A DNA stretch of 64,000 bases from assembly GCF_011694815.1 (NCBI RefSeq), contig NZ_CP050177.1:186001-250000 (forward strand), in the 5' to 3' direction. The stretch comes from Streptomyces liangshanensis (GTDB taxonomy: Bacteria; Actinomycetota; Actinomycetes; Streptomycetales; Streptomycetaceae). The notes beneath the pieces are model-generated. The model searched no databases. It saw only the letters and a list, made by a program, of their open reading frames with translations, and was not told the origin of the DNA. Of this stretch, positions 1 through 10,931 are shown piece by piece. Each line of letters opens with the position of its first letter. Position 1 is the stretch's first letter. A program made the position numbers and the translations under genes.

Positions 1-165
1 GAAAAAACCTCATGGCCCTTCAGTTGATGAACGCGGTCGGCCGCGTGGTCGTGGGCTCACTTCGACAAGCGAATTCCGGCCGTCCGCGAGGCGCCTTCCT
101 GGGGCCCGCTCCAGGCGGCCGGTGAGATTCCGCTTGTGGGTCCGGTACCGGTTCCGGGACCGGTT

Positions 166-1857
166 TCACCTCCGGGGCGGAATCCGCGCCCCGATGAGCG
201 TGATGTCGTCGCGCGTGTCGCCCAGGTGCCGGGCCAGGTCGACGCACAACCGGTCGAGCGGCTGGGTGTGATGGGCGGCGGCGTACCGGCGCAGCCGCAG
301 CAGGCCGCTGTCGATGTCCTGGGTCCGGGACTCGATGAGCCCGTCGGTGTAGAGCAGGAGCGTGGAGCCCGGGGGCAGTTCGGTCGTGACCGTGGGCCGG
401 GAGGTGCCCGGCAGCAGGCCGATGAGCATCGCGTGCGCCTCGTCGAGATAGCGGGTCGCGCCGTCGGCCGTGACGATCAGCGGCGGTGGATGGCCGGCGG
501 TGGACCAACTGAGCCGCCAGGCACCGTCCTCGGCGGCCCGCAGGCGGGCGAGGACGACCGTGGCGGAGTCGGCGAGCCGGAGGTGCGCCTGGGCGCGGTC
601 CAGGCGCCGGAGGATGCCGCCGGGATCCTCCTCGGGCCGGTCGACGGCCAACGCCCGCAGCATGTTGCGCAGTTCGCTCATCCGGGCGGCGGCCTGGATG
701 TCGTGTCCCGCGACGTCGCCGACCACCAGGGCGAGATCGCCGTCCGGCAGCGGGAAGGCGTCGTACCAGTCCCCGCCGACCTCGGCGGTGTGCTCCGCCG
801 GCTGGTAGTGCGCGGCCAGCTCCAGCGTCTCGACGAGGGGCAGGTCGGTGAGGAGGGCGCGTTGGAGGGTCGCGGCGATGTCGGCCTGCTGGGCGTGGAG
901 GCGGGCGTTCTCCAGCGCGAGGGCGGTGCGGCGGGCGACCTCCTCGGCGAGCACCCGGTCGGCGTCGTCGAAGGGCGGGGTGGTGGCGGACCGGGTGAGG
1001 GTGAGCGCGCCGAAGGTGCTGTCGCGGAGGCGGAGCGGCACGATGAGGGCCTGGGCGGCACCGAGGCCGGTCAGCATCGCCGTGGTGGCCCGCCCGAGGG
1101 CGTCGGCGGGGAGCGGCGCGGGGGCGGAGGGGGGCGTGCCGGAGAGGCCCGTACGGAAGGGCGCGTTCAAGTGCTGGGTGGGGCCGCCCCGTAGGACCTT
1201 CGCCAGGGGGGCCGGCGAGGTGTCGCCGAAGAGGGGCGGATCGGCGTCCAGAACCCCCGCGGACACCTGGTCCGGTTCGCGGTGGGTCCACGCGGTCCTG
1301 CGGACCCGGCCGCGGTCGGCGATGAGGTCGATCACCGCCCCGTCGGCGAGCCGGGGCACCAGGAGCCGGGCGAGGTGCGCGAGCCCCTCCTCCGCCTCCA
1401 GCGTGCTCACCAGCGCCAGGGTCAGGTCACCGAGCCAGGTCGCCTCCGCGAGGTCGAACTCGGCCTGTTCCCGGGCGGTCTCGCTGTGCGCGTAGCGGTC
1501 GGAACGGCGTTTGTTGTGCTCCCCCTCGGCCCCGGTGTCGTGGAAGACCACGACCGTGCCCCGTCCGGGGAGCGGCGCGGACGTCCACCAGACGGGCAGC
1601 GGGGTGCCGTCGGCGCGGAGCAGGACGGCACGCTCGGCGCGCCCGGTGCTGTCGTGCGACGCGTGCAGGAGGCGCGTCGCGTCGCGGCCGGTGAGGCCGC
1701 CCGGGCGGTGGCCGAGGATCTGTTCCGCCCAGGGGTTGCAGGCCACGACCCGGCCGGCGCCGTCCACGGCGTACATCCCTGCGGTGGCATGGGCGAACAG
1801 CGCGGACAGCAGCTCGCCATCCGTCGTCCCGGTCCGTGCCGGGGCCCCTTCGGACAT
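166..1857 (-). CDS. PAS-GAF-PP2C (SpoIIE-type) serine phosphatase
   Basis: Predicted cytosolic regulatory phosphatase of about 563 residues. A PAS-like domain occupies roughly residues 15-110, a GAF-like sensor roughly 140-310, and a PP2C/SpoIIE catalytic domain the last 230. Metal-binding motifs are readable: GGDWYDAFPL, VVGDVAGHD and YTDGLIESR. In Streptomyces such proteins usually dephosphorylate anti-sigma-factor antagonists or act in signalling; the partner here is unknown, as no anti-sigma gene is adjacent. I chose the ATG at 1857 because GGGAG lies just upstream; an in-frame start 30 bases earlier (1887) has no better site. The 165 bases between its stop and the window edge show no gene. 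Family assignment is secure; the ligand of the sensory domains cannot be read. Confidence 0.9.
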   Translation of the reverse strand: MSEGAPARTGTTDGELLSALFAHATAGMYAVDGAGRVVACNPWAEQILGHRPGGLTGRDATRLLHASHDSTGRAERAVLLRADGTPLPVWWTSAPLPGRGTVVVFHDTGAEGEHNKRRSDRYAHSETAREQAEFDLAEATWLGDLTLALVSTLEAEEGLAHLARLLVPRLADGAVIDLIADRGRVRRTAWTHREPDQVSAGVLDADPPLFGDTSPAPLAKVLRGGPTQHLNAPFRTGLSGTPPSAPAPLPADALGRATTAMLTGLGAAQALIVPLRLRDSTFGALTLTRSATTPPFDDADRVLAEEVARRTALALENARLHAQQADIAATLQRALLTDLPLVETLELAAHYQPAEHTAEVGGDWYDAFPLPDGDLALVVGDVAGHDIQAAARMSELRNMLRALAVDRPEEDPGGILRRLDRAQAHLRLADSATVVLARLRAAEDGAWRLSWSTAGHPPPLIVTADGATRYLDEAHAMLIGLLPGTSRPTVTTELPPGSTLLLYTDGLIESRTQDIDSGLLRLRRYAAAHHTQPLDRLCVDLARHLGDTRDDITLIGARIPPRR

Positions 1858-2079
1858 GCTTTCTCCCAGACAGTGCGCGCCGGACATCGGCGTCGAGTTC
1901 TCGATGTGGTGCGCGGTGCGGCGATCGCCGAGCCGGGTCTCACGGCCGGGGCCGGGGCCGGGTCGCCAGGACGGGAGCGGCTGCCCTCACCGTACGCGAC
2001 CGTGGAGAGCACGCGCGGGGTCCGGGGGCATCCGGCTGGTGCGCGCGGTGCGCGGCGCCGCGGCCGGGCGCGAGCTGTC

Positions 2080-2691
2080 TCACGCGGGGCGGCGGAATGC
2101 TCCGTACCACTGGTTGGCGGCCAGTTCGTGAGCCACGGTCGCGTCGCGGTCGGGGTCGCCCGCGACGGCCTGTTGGGCGATCACGCGGAAGCCGCCGATC
2201 ACGATGACCTGGCTGGCGGTCACCGGGTCGACGTCCGCGGCCGTCCGGCCCTGCGCCTGGGCCGTCCTGATCCAGTGCCGGCAGAGCTCCTGGAAGGGAT
2301 CGAGTTCGTCGGCCCAGATTCGGCCCATCTCCGGATCACGGTCCGCCGATTCCAGCGTGGCGCGCAGCAGGTGACGGCGGCGCCGGTAGTAGGCGATGAC
2401 GTCGCGGATGGTGTCGCTCAGGCGGTCGAGGGCGTCCGGCCCGTCCGGCGACCAGCTGCTCATCAGTTGATACGAGCCGTCCTTGAGGCCAGAGGACAGG
2501 CGGATCAGCAGGGCGTTCTTCTCCCTGAAGTAGAGGTACAGCGTCGACCTGGCGACGCCGGCCTCGTCCGCGATGCGCTGCATCGACAACCCGGAGTACG
2601 GGGTGCCGGCGGCCAGGAGCCGTTCGACCGCGGCCAGGGCCCCCGCCTCGATCACGGCGGCCCGGTCGTCGGCGGCGCGCACGTCGGTCAC
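2080..2691 (-). CDS. TetR-family transcriptional regulator
   Basis: A 203-residue TetR repressor with the usual N-terminal helix-turn-helix (about residues 12-60; visible core SMQRIADEAGVARSTLYLYF) and a variable C-terminal ligand domain. Translation appears to start at GTG 2691. It is divergent from the alpha/beta hydrolase at 2820, with 128 bases between them, and that gap holds a perfect palindrome just downstream of a plausible -10 box of the hydrolase. The arrangement suggests it represses the hydrolase and perhaps itself; the inducer is unknown. Confidence 0.9.
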   Translation of the reverse strand: MTDVRAADDRAAVIEAGALAAVERLLAAGTPYSGLSMQRIADEAGVARSTLYLYFREKNALLIRLSSGLKDGSYQLMSSWSPDGPDALDRLSDTIRDVIAYYRRRRHLLRATLESADRDPEMGRIWADELDPFQELCRHWIRTAQAQGRTAADVDPVTASQVIVIGGFRVIAQQAVAGDPDRDATVAHELAANQWYGAFRRPA

Positions 2692-2775
2692 ACCTCAGTC
2701 TATGCGGGCGGCCGGTGTGATCTGGGCAACGGGCCGACTCGACGGATCGTGCGCGGTGCTAGCGTGGCAGACCGC

Positions 2776-2794
2776 TTCGGACGCTGCGTCCGAA
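2776..2794 (+). promoter_or_regulatory. Putative TetR operator in the divergent promoter region
   Basis: Perfect inverted repeat TTCGGACG-CTG-CGTCCGAA. It lies just after a plausible -10 hexamer TAGCGT (2760-2765) and before the hydrolase ribosome-binding site GGAGG (about 2807-2811). Bound repressor would block initiation at a start near 2772. The repeat is read directly; assigning it to the neighbouring TetR protein is inference. Confidence 0.6.
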
Positions 2795-2819
2795 AGATAC
2801 AAAAGCGGAGGAAAGATAC

Positions 2820-3527
2820 ATGGCTACGTACGTAATGATCCCGGGCGCCTGGCACGGTGGCTGGTCGTGGGTACCGGTCGCGAAGCGCCTGCGGGCCGCC
2901 GGCCACCAGGCGGTCACCCTGACGCTGCCGGGCCTGGGCGAGGGCGACGATCCGCGTGATCGCCGCCTGGACGCGGCGGCCGATCACATCGTGCGCGTGG
3001 TCGAGGACCGTGATCTGAGCGACGTGGTCCTGGTCGCCCACAGCTGGGGCGGCTATCCGGCCAACGGCGCGGCCGGCCGGCTCGGGGGCAGGCTCGCCGG
3101 CATCGTCTACTACGCGGCGCAGGTCCCGGTGGTCGGGCGCTCCCTCATCGAGGACAACCCGGCCGAGTCGCAGGCCATGCTCCAGGGCATGATCGACTCC
3201 TCGCCGACCCGGTCCATCGCGCCGGCGCTCGAATTCGTACAGCACATCTTCATGCAGGACGCCGCGCCGGAGGTACAGCAACTGGTCTCCGACCTCCTGA
3301 CGCCCATGCCCGGCGACTACTTCCTCGATCCGGCGCAGGGGCCCGACGTCACGACCCTGGGCGTCCCCCTGCACTACCTGCTCGGCGACGAGGACCGTGC
3401 GCTGCCGCACCCGGGGGAAGTCTTCGCCGAGCGTGCCGGGCTGAAGCCGGTGAGCGTACCGGGGACGCACAACGGCCTTCTCACGCATCCCGACGACATC
3501 GCCCGGGCGATCCTCGCGGCCGGCTGA
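2820..3527 (+). CDS. Alpha/beta hydrolase (salicylate-esterase-like fold)
   Basis: A 235-residue soluble alpha/beta hydrolase. It opens with the oxyanion motif PGAWHGGWSW, as in the plant methyl-esterase/hydroxynitrile-lyase-like branch and many actinobacterial hydrolases. The nucleophile elbow is AHSWGG (Ser75), and the likely catalytic histidine is His217 in GTHNG. A strong GGAGG lies ahead of the ATG. It is divergent from a TetR gene that probably controls it. The substrate cannot be told from sequence; an ester is the default expectation. Confidence 0.85.
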   Translation: MATYVMIPGAWHGGWSWVPVAKRLRAAGHQAVTLTLPGLGEGDDPRDRRLDAAADHIVRVVEDRDLSDVVLVAHSWGGYPANGAAGRLGGRLAGIVYYAAQVPVVGRSLIEDNPAESQAMLQGMIDSSPTRSIAPALEFVQHIFMQDAAPEVQQLVSDLLTPMPGDYFLDPAQGPDVTTLGVPLHYLLGDEDRALPHPGEVFAERAGLKPVSVPGTHNGLLTHPDDIARAILAAG

Positions 3528-3571
3528 ACCGAGCCCCAACCCGCCGGCGGTCCGCCCACAGGGCACCGGGA

Positions 3572-3606
3572 GGAATGGGCCGGCGGAATCGGCGCCGGCC
3601 CATTCC
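3572..3606 (+). terminator. Intrinsic terminator-like hairpin after the hydrolase
   Basis: Perfect 14-bp stem (GGAATGGGCCGGCG with its complement) around a 7-base loop, 45 bases after the hydrolase stop. There is no U-run, as is common in Streptomyces. It separates the hydrolase from the ketol-acid reductoisomerase gene. The remaining bases to 3797 are unusually AT-rich for the window and probably hold the next promoter, but no convincing -35/-10 pair was found. Confidence 0.7.
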
Positions 3607-3656
3607 GGGCATGGCGTGGTCGAAATTTTACCGGGACCTGCCGAACGTTTTCATAA

Positions 3657-5273
<1,617 letters not shown>

Positions 5274-5316
5274 CTCCCGGTGGCTCCCGGCCGGGCCGGA
5301 TGGATCGGCGTCGCGG

Positions 5317-5351
5317 CGGTGAACCGGCCGGGCGGTAGGGTCGGTTCACCG
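5317..5351 (+). promoter_or_regulatory. Inverted repeat between KARI and the next hydrolase
   Basis: Perfect 10-bp arms CGGTGAACCG / CGGTTCACCG separated by 15 bases, 43 bases after the KARI stop and 22 before the next ATG. It could terminate the KARI transcript. Because a -10-like TAGGGT lies between the arms, it could also be an operator for the gene at 5374. The sequence does not decide between these. Confidence 0.45.
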
Positions 5352-5373
5352 TAGGCGCCGATCAGGGGGACGC

Positions 5374-6105
5374 ATGGCCACGACGGGGACGCCGCCGATT
5401 GTCTTCGTACACGGGACACGTTTCAGCGCGGGTCAGTGGAGTCCGCAACTCGCCGCGCTGGAGCCGGACTTCGCGGTGGCCGCCGTCGACCTGCCGGGCC
5501 ACGGCGCCCGCACGGCCGAACCCTGGGGTCTGGCCGCGGCGACGGAGATCATCGCCGCCGCGGTGGACTCCCTGGACCGGGGTCCCGCGCTGGTCGTCGG
5601 GCACTCGCTCGGGGGGTACGCCTCGCTGGAGTTCGCGCGGCGTACCCCGGAGCGGTTGCGGGGGCTGGTCCTCGCCGGGGCCAGCGCCTCGACCTCCGGC
5701 CCGTGGGCGACGCCCTACCGGTGGGTGGCCGGGCTCGTCCCCCGCCTGCCGGCGGACCGGCTGGCCCGGTGGAACGACCGGTTGCTGCGCCGGCTCTACC
5801 CGCCCGACGTGGTGGAGGCGACCATCCGGTCCGGCTACGCGTTCCACACCCTGCCCGCCGCCTGGGGCGAGGTGCTGGGCCGCTTCGACGCCGGTGCGAT
5901 GCGCCATGTGGACGCTCCGGTGCTCGTCCTGAACGGCGAGAAGGACACCGTCTTCCGTTCCGGCGAGCGCGCGTTCGTCCGCGCGCACCCCCGCGCCCGC
6001 CTCGAACTGATCCCGCGTGCGGGGCATCTCGCGAACTTCGACGATCCGGACGCCTTCACCGCCGCCGTCCGCCGCTTCGCCCAGCAACTGCCCGCCCGCC
6101 CGTGA
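5374..6105 (+). CDS. Alpha/beta hydrolase
   Basis: A 243-residue hydrolase of the general alpha/beta fold. It shows the HGTRFSAGQW oxyanion region, a GHSLGGY nucleophile elbow with Ser78, the aspartate-bearing stretch LNGEKDTVF, and a C-terminal histidine in RAGHLANF. ATG 5374 is preceded by GGGGGA. No partner gene is co-transcribed: a strong hairpin follows the stop. The substrate is unknown; esterase, lactonase or C-C hydrolase activity are all compatible. Confidence 0.85.
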   Translation: MATTGTPPIVFVHGTRFSAGQWSPQLAALEPDFAVAAVDLPGHGARTAEPWGLAAATEIIAAAVDSLDRGPALVVGHSLGGYASLEFARRTPERLRGLVLAGASASTSGPWATPYRWVAGLVPRLPADRLARWNDRLLRRLYPPDVVEATIRSGYAFHTLPAAWGEVLGRFDAGAMRHVDAPVLVLNGEKDTVFRSGERAFVRAHPRARLELIPRAGHLANFDDPDAFTAAVRRFAQQLPARP

Positions 6106-6107
6106 CC

Positions 6108-6132
6108 GGCCGTTGCCTCCCAGGCAACGGCC
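6108..6132 (+). terminator. Intrinsic terminator-like hairpin
   Basis: Perfect 11-bp stem GGCCGTTGCCT / AGGCAACGGCC with a 3-base loop, starting 2 bases after the hydrolase stop. The compact, perfect stem and its placement make termination the best reading. Confidence 0.8.
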
Positions 6133-6206
6133 AACGCGTCCGCGGGGCAGCTGAGTTACGGTGTCGCCGATGTTCCGGACCCACCTCGGGAGCGCAGCGA
6201 AACGTG

Positions 6207-7829
6207 ATGGACGAATCACTCCGGGAAGGTTGTTCCGTGTCGATGGGATCGGCCGTCGGCACCGCCCGTCCGCCGGGGAAGCACCGCCGCCACCGCCCGG
6301 GCTTCCACTGGCAGACCCCAGGGGTCCTGGCCCCCCACGTGGTGTACGCGCCCCTGCCCTGGGACGGGGAGGTCGACGGGGCCGAGTCGGGCTTTCTCAG
6401 CGCCGACAATCCGGGATTCCGGGTGATCACCGGCAGACTCGGCCGCGACGGCCGCACGCCCGTCGAGCATCTGGACGTCCTCCTGCACCTGGACGCCATG
6501 GCTCCGTGGCCCCGGACGGAACTGGGCCTGCCCTCGGGCGAATCCCTGGTGAGTGTCACGGCCGGCGGCGCTCCCCTTCTGCGGCATTGCACGGTGCGGA
6601 AGGGAGCGCTGTCGATCGCCGACAGCGGCGACGGCCCGCGCGTCACCTGGGAGCCGGGGACGACGCTTCTCGTGGAGGACCTGCCGCGTACCTCCGTCGA
6701 CCGCCTTCCCCCTTCCTGGTACTCCCCCTCTCGTTCCAGCGACGACGATCCGGCCGACACGCTCCGCAGGGAGGCCTTCTGCCTGCTGGGCACCAGGTAC
6801 CACAGCGACATCCCGCCGGCCCCTCGCGACGCACGATCCGCGGACTTCACCGGGCAGGACCGGCGCGGCCACGAGCACGTACCGAGCGAGTACCCGGGAT
6901 GGGCGGACAGCGCCGAGGTGTTCCTGGACGAGCGGGAGGCGGCGGTGGTCGTCCGGCGGTTCGGGTCCGCCGGGCACGGAACGCAGTACGTACTGCCCGC
7001 CACCGCCGACCGCCTCGACCTCATCCGCAGGATGCGCGAGGAGTACCTGTACTCGGCCTCCGCCTACGCCTCCGTGGGTGCCGACCCCGGCGCCGCCGAC
7101 ACCTTGGCGGGAACCCCGTGGAACCCGGTGGCCCTGCGGCGGCTCCTACCGGTCATGGCGGTCAGGACCGCCGCGGACGCCGCGTGTCTGATCTCCCGGA
7201 CGCCGGACACGTGGCGCCGTCAGGGGTGGCCTGTCGACGCGACGGATGATTCCGGGCCAGGTCGCGACGTGCCGCCCGGCGGCGCCGCCCGGGACGCGGA
7301 GCCGGAGAACGCCTGGCGGGCGGGGCAGGCCGAGGCTCTCGCCGCGGCGGGCATCACGGCCGAGCGGGCCTACGAACTGAGGTCCGCCGGATTCCTGTCG
7401 GTCCGGGCCGCGATCTCCGCCCACGCGACGCGGCCGACCGCCGCCGCCCGGGACGCGGAGGAACTGGTCGGTACGTCGGAGACTCCCGTCCCCGCCAGGA
7501 TCGCCGCGGAACTCGCGCGCGCCCGCGCTCACGACGCCGAGGAGGTGAGGTCCTGGGGGCGCGACCACCACGAGAGTTGCAGCATCGAAGGATGGGGGGT
7601 CTGGGTGACGCTGACCCGGCATCGTTTCGTGTTGCCGGGCGGCGACGTGCGCACGGTGTGGGACGTCACGAACGGGTGGTGGGCGATCAGCGACGAAGGG
7701 GACGAGGGCCGGAGCCGCTGCCTGTTCACCGATGCGAGGCAGGCGATGAGCGCCTGGCGGACAACGCGGGCCGAACTCCAGGCGTACGAGGCCCGGTTCT
7801 TGGAGGAGCGGCGCGCCTCGTCCGTGTGA
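6207..7829 (+). CDS. Hypothetical protein, about 540 residues
   Basis: I do not recognise a family. The protein is acidic and soluble-looking with no signal peptide or membrane segment. The middle has an alanine- and arginine-rich helical stretch (about residues 355-440; for example ITAERAYELRSAGF, which resembles a helix-hairpin-type segment). The C-terminal 90 residues (from about GWGVWVTLTRHRF) are rich in Trp and Gly. Coding is supported by third-position GC bias over the whole length. ATG 6207 is used here, but GTG 6237 is a serious alternative because GGGAAGG lies 8 bases before it. It stands alone between a terminator and the next hydrolase. Confidence 0.65.
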   Translation: MDESLREGCSVSMGSAVGTARPPGKHRRHRPGFHWQTPGVLAPHVVYAPLPWDGEVDGAESGFLSADNPGFRVITGRLGRDGRTPVEHLDVLLHLDAMAPWPRTELGLPSGESLVSVTAGGAPLLRHCTVRKGALSIADSGDGPRVTWEPGTTLLVEDLPRTSVDRLPPSWYSPSRSSDDDPADTLRREAFCLLGTRYHSDIPPAPRDARSADFTGQDRRGHEHVPSEYPGWADSAEVFLDEREAAVVVRRFGSAGHGTQYVLPATADRLDLIRRMREEYLYSASAYASVGADPGAADTLAGTPWNPVALRRLLPVMAVRTAADAACLISRTPDTWRRQGWPVDATDDSGPGRDVPPGGAARDAEPENAWRAGQAEALAAAGITAERAYELRSAGFLSVRAAISAHATRPTAAARDAEELVGTSETPVPARIAAELARARAHDAEEVRSWGRDHHESCSIEGWGVWVTLTRHRFVLPGGDVRTVWDVTNGWWAISDEGDEGRSRCLFTDARQAMSAWRTTRAELQAYEARFLEERRASSV

Positions 7830-7979
7830 GCGCCCGTCGTTTCCGGGCCCTCGGCGACACGGCGTCCCCGCTCATGTCCTTCAGGTATCACAGGGGTCGA
7901 AGTCGGTATTGGACGCTCCGGATTCCTCTCGCCACCATGGAAAGCGCCAGAATCCCAAGGATCGTCCCGGGAGCCCGCA

Positions 7980-8633
7980 GTGAGCGACTTCGCCCCTTCC
8001 CACCCGCCCCTCGACGACCGGGCCGTGCTGTGGTCCGTACCCGAGGGCAGGCGCGCCGGTCGGCCCCTGCTGGTGGCGATGCACGGGTGGAGCTACGACG
8101 AGGCGCATCTGTTCCGGCTCACCCGGTCCCTCCACGGCGAGTTGGTCGTCGCGTCGGTCCGCGGGCCCTTCGCGGAAGCCGGTGGATACGCCTGGTTCCC
8201 CAGCCGGGGAAACCCCATCGGGAACCCGCGGCCGTCCCTGGCGAACGCCATGGCCGACGCGGTCCTCACCTGGCTGGACGCCCAGCCCTCGTTCTCCTCG
8301 GTGGGGCTGATCGGGTTCTCCCAAGGCGGGGCGATGGCGCTCCAGATGGTGCGGCGGGATCCGTCACGCTTCTCGTACGCGGTCCAGCTGGGCGGGTTCG
8401 TCGTCGGTGACAGCCTGCCCGGGGACGCGGAGCTCGCGCGTACCAGGCCGCCGGTCTTCTGGGGTCGGGGCGGCCTGGACGGGGTGATCCCCCAGGACGC
8501 GGTGGCGCGGACCGACGCTTGGACGCGAAGGCACGCGGCCGCGGACATCCGGGTCTATCCGGAACTGGGCCACGACGTCGCGGGCCGGGAGGTGGACGAC
8601 CTGACGGAATTCGTACGCCGTCGGATCGCCTGA
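7980..8633 (+). CDS. Phospholipase/carboxylesterase-type alpha/beta hydrolase
   Basis: A 217-residue serine hydrolase of the carboxylesterase/lysophospholipase (YpfH-like) type. HGWSYDEAHLF forms the oxyanion region, GFSQGGAMAL carries the nucleophilic serine, GGLDGVI supplies the acid and ELGHDVAG the histidine, so the triad is complete. Translation starts at GTG 7980 with GGGAG nearby. The 150 bases upstream contain no gene. The exact ester substrate is unknown. Confidence 0.85.
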   Translation: MSDFAPSHPPLDDRAVLWSVPEGRRAGRPLLVAMHGWSYDEAHLFRLTRSLHGELVVASVRGPFAEAGGYAWFPSRGNPIGNPRPSLANAMADAVLTWLDAQPSFSSVGLIGFSQGGAMALQMVRRDPSRFSYAVQLGGFVVGDSLPGDAELARTRPPVFWGRGGLDGVIPQDAVARTDAWTRRHAAADIRVYPELGHDVAGREVDDLTEFVRRRIA

Positions 8634-8700
8634 GGCCCGCCGCTCCTTTCCGGTGCGGCCGGGCTGCGATCCGTTGCCCGGTGGAGGCTATAACGGAGCC

Positions 8701-9063
8701 ATGATCTATCACGTGGTGTCGCTGGACGAATGGCAGAGCGTTCAGGACCGGCCCTACTCCCCCGCGTCCCTCGCGACGGACGGATTTGTCCACTGTTCCG
8801 GCGACGAGCCGACCACCCTGGCCGTGGTCAACGCCTTCTACCGGGACCTGCCGGGCACCCTCCTCGCGTTGGTCGTCGACGAGCGCAAGCTGCGCGCCGA
8901 GGTCCGCTGGGAGGCCGCCGACCCCGCTCCGCCTCCCGGAGTGGCGCCCGGCACGCTGTTCCCCCACGTCTTCGGAACCATCGACCGCGCGGCCGTCGAG
9001 AGGACGCTGCGGGTGGTACGGGACCAGGACGGCCGCGCGACCAGGCTGACGCCCCTGACCTGA
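8701..9063 (+). CDS. DUF952-family protein
   Basis: A 120-residue small protein beginning MIYHVVSLDEW and containing the conserved block DGFVHCSG followed later by FPHVFGTID, which are hallmarks of DUF952. The biochemical role of the family is not established. A -10-like TATAAC ends about 6 bases before the ATG, so the message may be nearly leaderless. The gene is monocistronic as far as can be seen. Confidence 0.85.
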   Translation: MIYHVVSLDEWQSVQDRPYSPASLATDGFVHCSGDEPTTLAVVNAFYRDLPGTLLALVVDERKLRAEVRWEAADPAPPPGVAPGTLFPHVFGTIDRAAVERTLRVVRDQDGRATRLTPLT

Positions 9064-9134
9064 CCTTCGCGAACGGGACGCGGCGGGCTCGGACTTTCGT
9101 GGTTCGCTCACCGAACTGCGTGCTACGTTACTCC

Positions 9135-9151
9135 AGTTCACTGACTGAACT
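9135..9151 (+). promoter_or_regulatory. Putative operator of the haloalkane dehalogenase operon
   Basis: Inverted repeat AGTTCA-CTGAC-TGAACT, 33 bases before the ATG at 9185. A -10-like TACGTT lies at 9124-9129, so the palindrome covers the expected transcription start. It is a candidate site for the TetR regulator encoded at the far end of this gene group (11770); an ACTGAAC half-site also sits immediately upstream of that regulator's start codon. This link is inference. Confidence 0.5.
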
Positions 9152-9184
9152 TGGCGCGTACGGACGCGAGGGTGACAAGAAGCC

Positions 9185-9961
9185 ATGGGTGAGAAGGCGA
9201 ACGCGGGTGCCGGGCTCGTTCGACTGGCGTTGTCCGCCGCGGGCGGTGCCGAGCGGTGGAGCCGGACCCGCACGGTGCGCGGCCGGCTCCGCATGCGGGG
9301 CCCGACCTGGGACCGCGTCGGGCAGCCCGGCATCCTGGACGGCGTCGGCGTCGAGGTCGACCTGCGCCAACAGCGCACGGTGTTCACCGGGTTCACCGGT
9401 CCGGCACGGCGTGGCGTCTACACCCCGGACAGGGTGACCGTCGAACAGGCGGACGGCACGGCCCTGCTGACGCGGGACCAGCCCCGGAAGGCCTACCCGG
9501 TCTTCGAGGCGCACGCGCGATGGGACGCGCTGCACGCCCTTCACTTCGCCGGATACGGCCTGTGGAACTACCTCACCGCGCCCCTCCTGTTGACCGTGCC
9601 CGGAGTCGGGACCGAGGAACTGGACCCGGTGGAAGTGAACGGCGAGCGTTGGCGCCGGCTCCGGGTGACGTTCCCGGAGAGCGTCGTGACCCACAGCTCG
9701 CCGCAGACCTGGTACTTCGGCGAGGACGGAACGCAGCGCCGGCTCGACTACGCGCCCCACGCCCTGGGCGGTCTGCCCGCCGCGCACCTCACGGAGGCGC
9801 ACCGCTCCGTCTCCGGCCTGGTCTTCCCGACGCACCGTTACGTCCTGCCCCGGCCACCGGGCGGTCCTCTCGGTTCCACCCCGGTCATCACCGTGGACCT
9901 CGACGACCTCACCGTCGAGTTCGACGACGTCACGGCTCCGCCCGTCCAGGAGGAAGAATGA
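9185..9961 (+). CDS. Hypothetical protein co-transcribed with haloalkane dehalogenase
   Basis: A 258-residue protein without a recognised catalytic motif, signal peptide or membrane segment. It is rich in beta-strand patterns (for example [17 protein letters not shown] and [21 protein letters not shown]), resembling actinobacterial outer-membrane-lipoprotein-sorting-like or lipocalin-like hypotheticals, but I cannot name the family. Its stop overlaps the start of the dehalogenase (ATGA at 9958-9961), so translational coupling is likely. A palindrome covers its promoter. It probably works with the next gene. Confidence 0.75.
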   Translation: MGEKANAGAGLVRLALSAAGGAERWSRTRTVRGRLRMRGPTWDRVGQPGILDGVGVEVDLRQQRTVFTGFTGPARRGVYTPDRVTVEQADGTALLTRDQPRKAYPVFEAHARWDALHALHFAGYGLWNYLTAPLLLTVPGVGTEELDPVEVNGERWRRLRVTFPESVVTHSSPQTWYFGEDGTQRRLDYAPHALGGLPAAHLTEAHRSVSGLVFPTHRYVLPRPPGGPLGSTPVITVDLDDLTVEFDDVTAPPVQEEE

Positions 9962-10842
9962 GCACCCGTCCCTACGCCGACAAGAAGTTCGCGGACATCA
10001 ACGGCGTACGGATGGCCTACATCGACGAGGGCGAAGGGCTCCCGATCCTCTTCCAGCACGGCAACCCGACCTCCTCCTACCTGTGGCGGAACGTGATGCC
10101 GCACCTGGCGGGACTGGGCCGGCTGATCGCCTGCGATCTCGTGGGGATGGGGGACTCGGGACGCCTCGCGCCGTCAGGCCCGGACCGGTACACCTACCAG
10201 GAGCAGCGGGAGCACCTGTTCGCCCTGTGGGAGCACCTGGATCTCGGCGACGAGGTGGTGCTGGTCCTTCACGACTGGGGTTCCGCGCTCGGTTTCGACT
10301 GGGCGTACCAGCACCAGGACCGGGTCGCGGGAATCGCCTACATGGAGTCGATCGTGGCACCGATGAGCTGGGAGGACTGGAAGGAAGCCCCTCGCCGCAC
10401 CTTCCGCGGCTTCCGCTCGCCCGCGGGCGAGTCCATGGTGCTGGACGACAACCTGTTCGTGGAGCGGGTGTTGCCGGCGGGGGTCCTGCGGGATCTGGAC
10501 GAGGAGGAGATGGCGGTCTACCGCGCGCCGTACCTCGTCCCGGGCGAGAGCCGCCGCCCCACGCTCAGCTGGCCCCGGCATCTGCCGATCGCCGGCGAAC
10601 CCGCCGAGGTGGTACGGATCGTCACGGACTACGGCGCGTGGCTGGCCCGGTCCCCCGTGCCCAAGCTCTTCCTCGACGCGGACCCCGGCGCGATTCTGGT
10701 CGGGGGTCCCCGCGCGTTCTGCCGGACGTGGCCCAACCAGGTCGAGGTGACCGTTCCGGGCGTGCACTTCGTCCAGGAGGACAGCCCGGACCTGATCGGC
10801 ACCACTCTGGCGCAGTTCGTCCGGGGCCTGCGCGACCTCTGA
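9958..10842 (+). CDS. Haloalkane dehalogenase, LinB/DhaA (HLD-II) type
   Basis: Hydrolytic dehalogenase replacing a carbon-bound halide with hydroxyl through an Asp-ester intermediate. The 294-residue chain has a complete HLD-II pentad: Asn36 in HGNPTSS, Asp106 and Trp107 in LHDWGS, Glu130 in YMES, and His270 in GVHFVQED. Every position is shifted by two from LinB numbering as I remember it (N38, D108, W109, E132, H272). The halide-binding Asn and Trp argue for true dehalogenase activity rather than an esterase. It is translationally coupled to the preceding hypothetical gene. The natural substrate in this organism is unknown. Confidence 0.93.
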   Translation: MSTRPYADKKFADINGVRMAYIDEGEGLPILFQHGNPTSSYLWRNVMPHLAGLGRLIACDLVGMGDSGRLAPSGPDRYTYQEQREHLFALWEHLDLGDEVVLVLHDWGSALGFDWAYQHQDRVAGIAYMESIVAPMSWEDWKEAPRRTFRGFRSPAGESMVLDDNLFVERVLPAGVLRDLDEEEMAVYRAPYLVPGESRRPTLSWPRHLPIAGEPAEVVRIVTDYGAWLARSPVPKLFLDADPGAILVGGPRAFCRTWPNQVEVTVPGVHFVQEDSPDLIGTTLAQFVRGLRDL

Positions 10843-10931
10843 ACGACGGGGGGCGGCGTCGCCGCGGCCTTCCGAGAATCACGCCCCGTCATCCGTCATC
10901 GTCACCCGTCATCGAAAGGAGGTCGGCGGAC

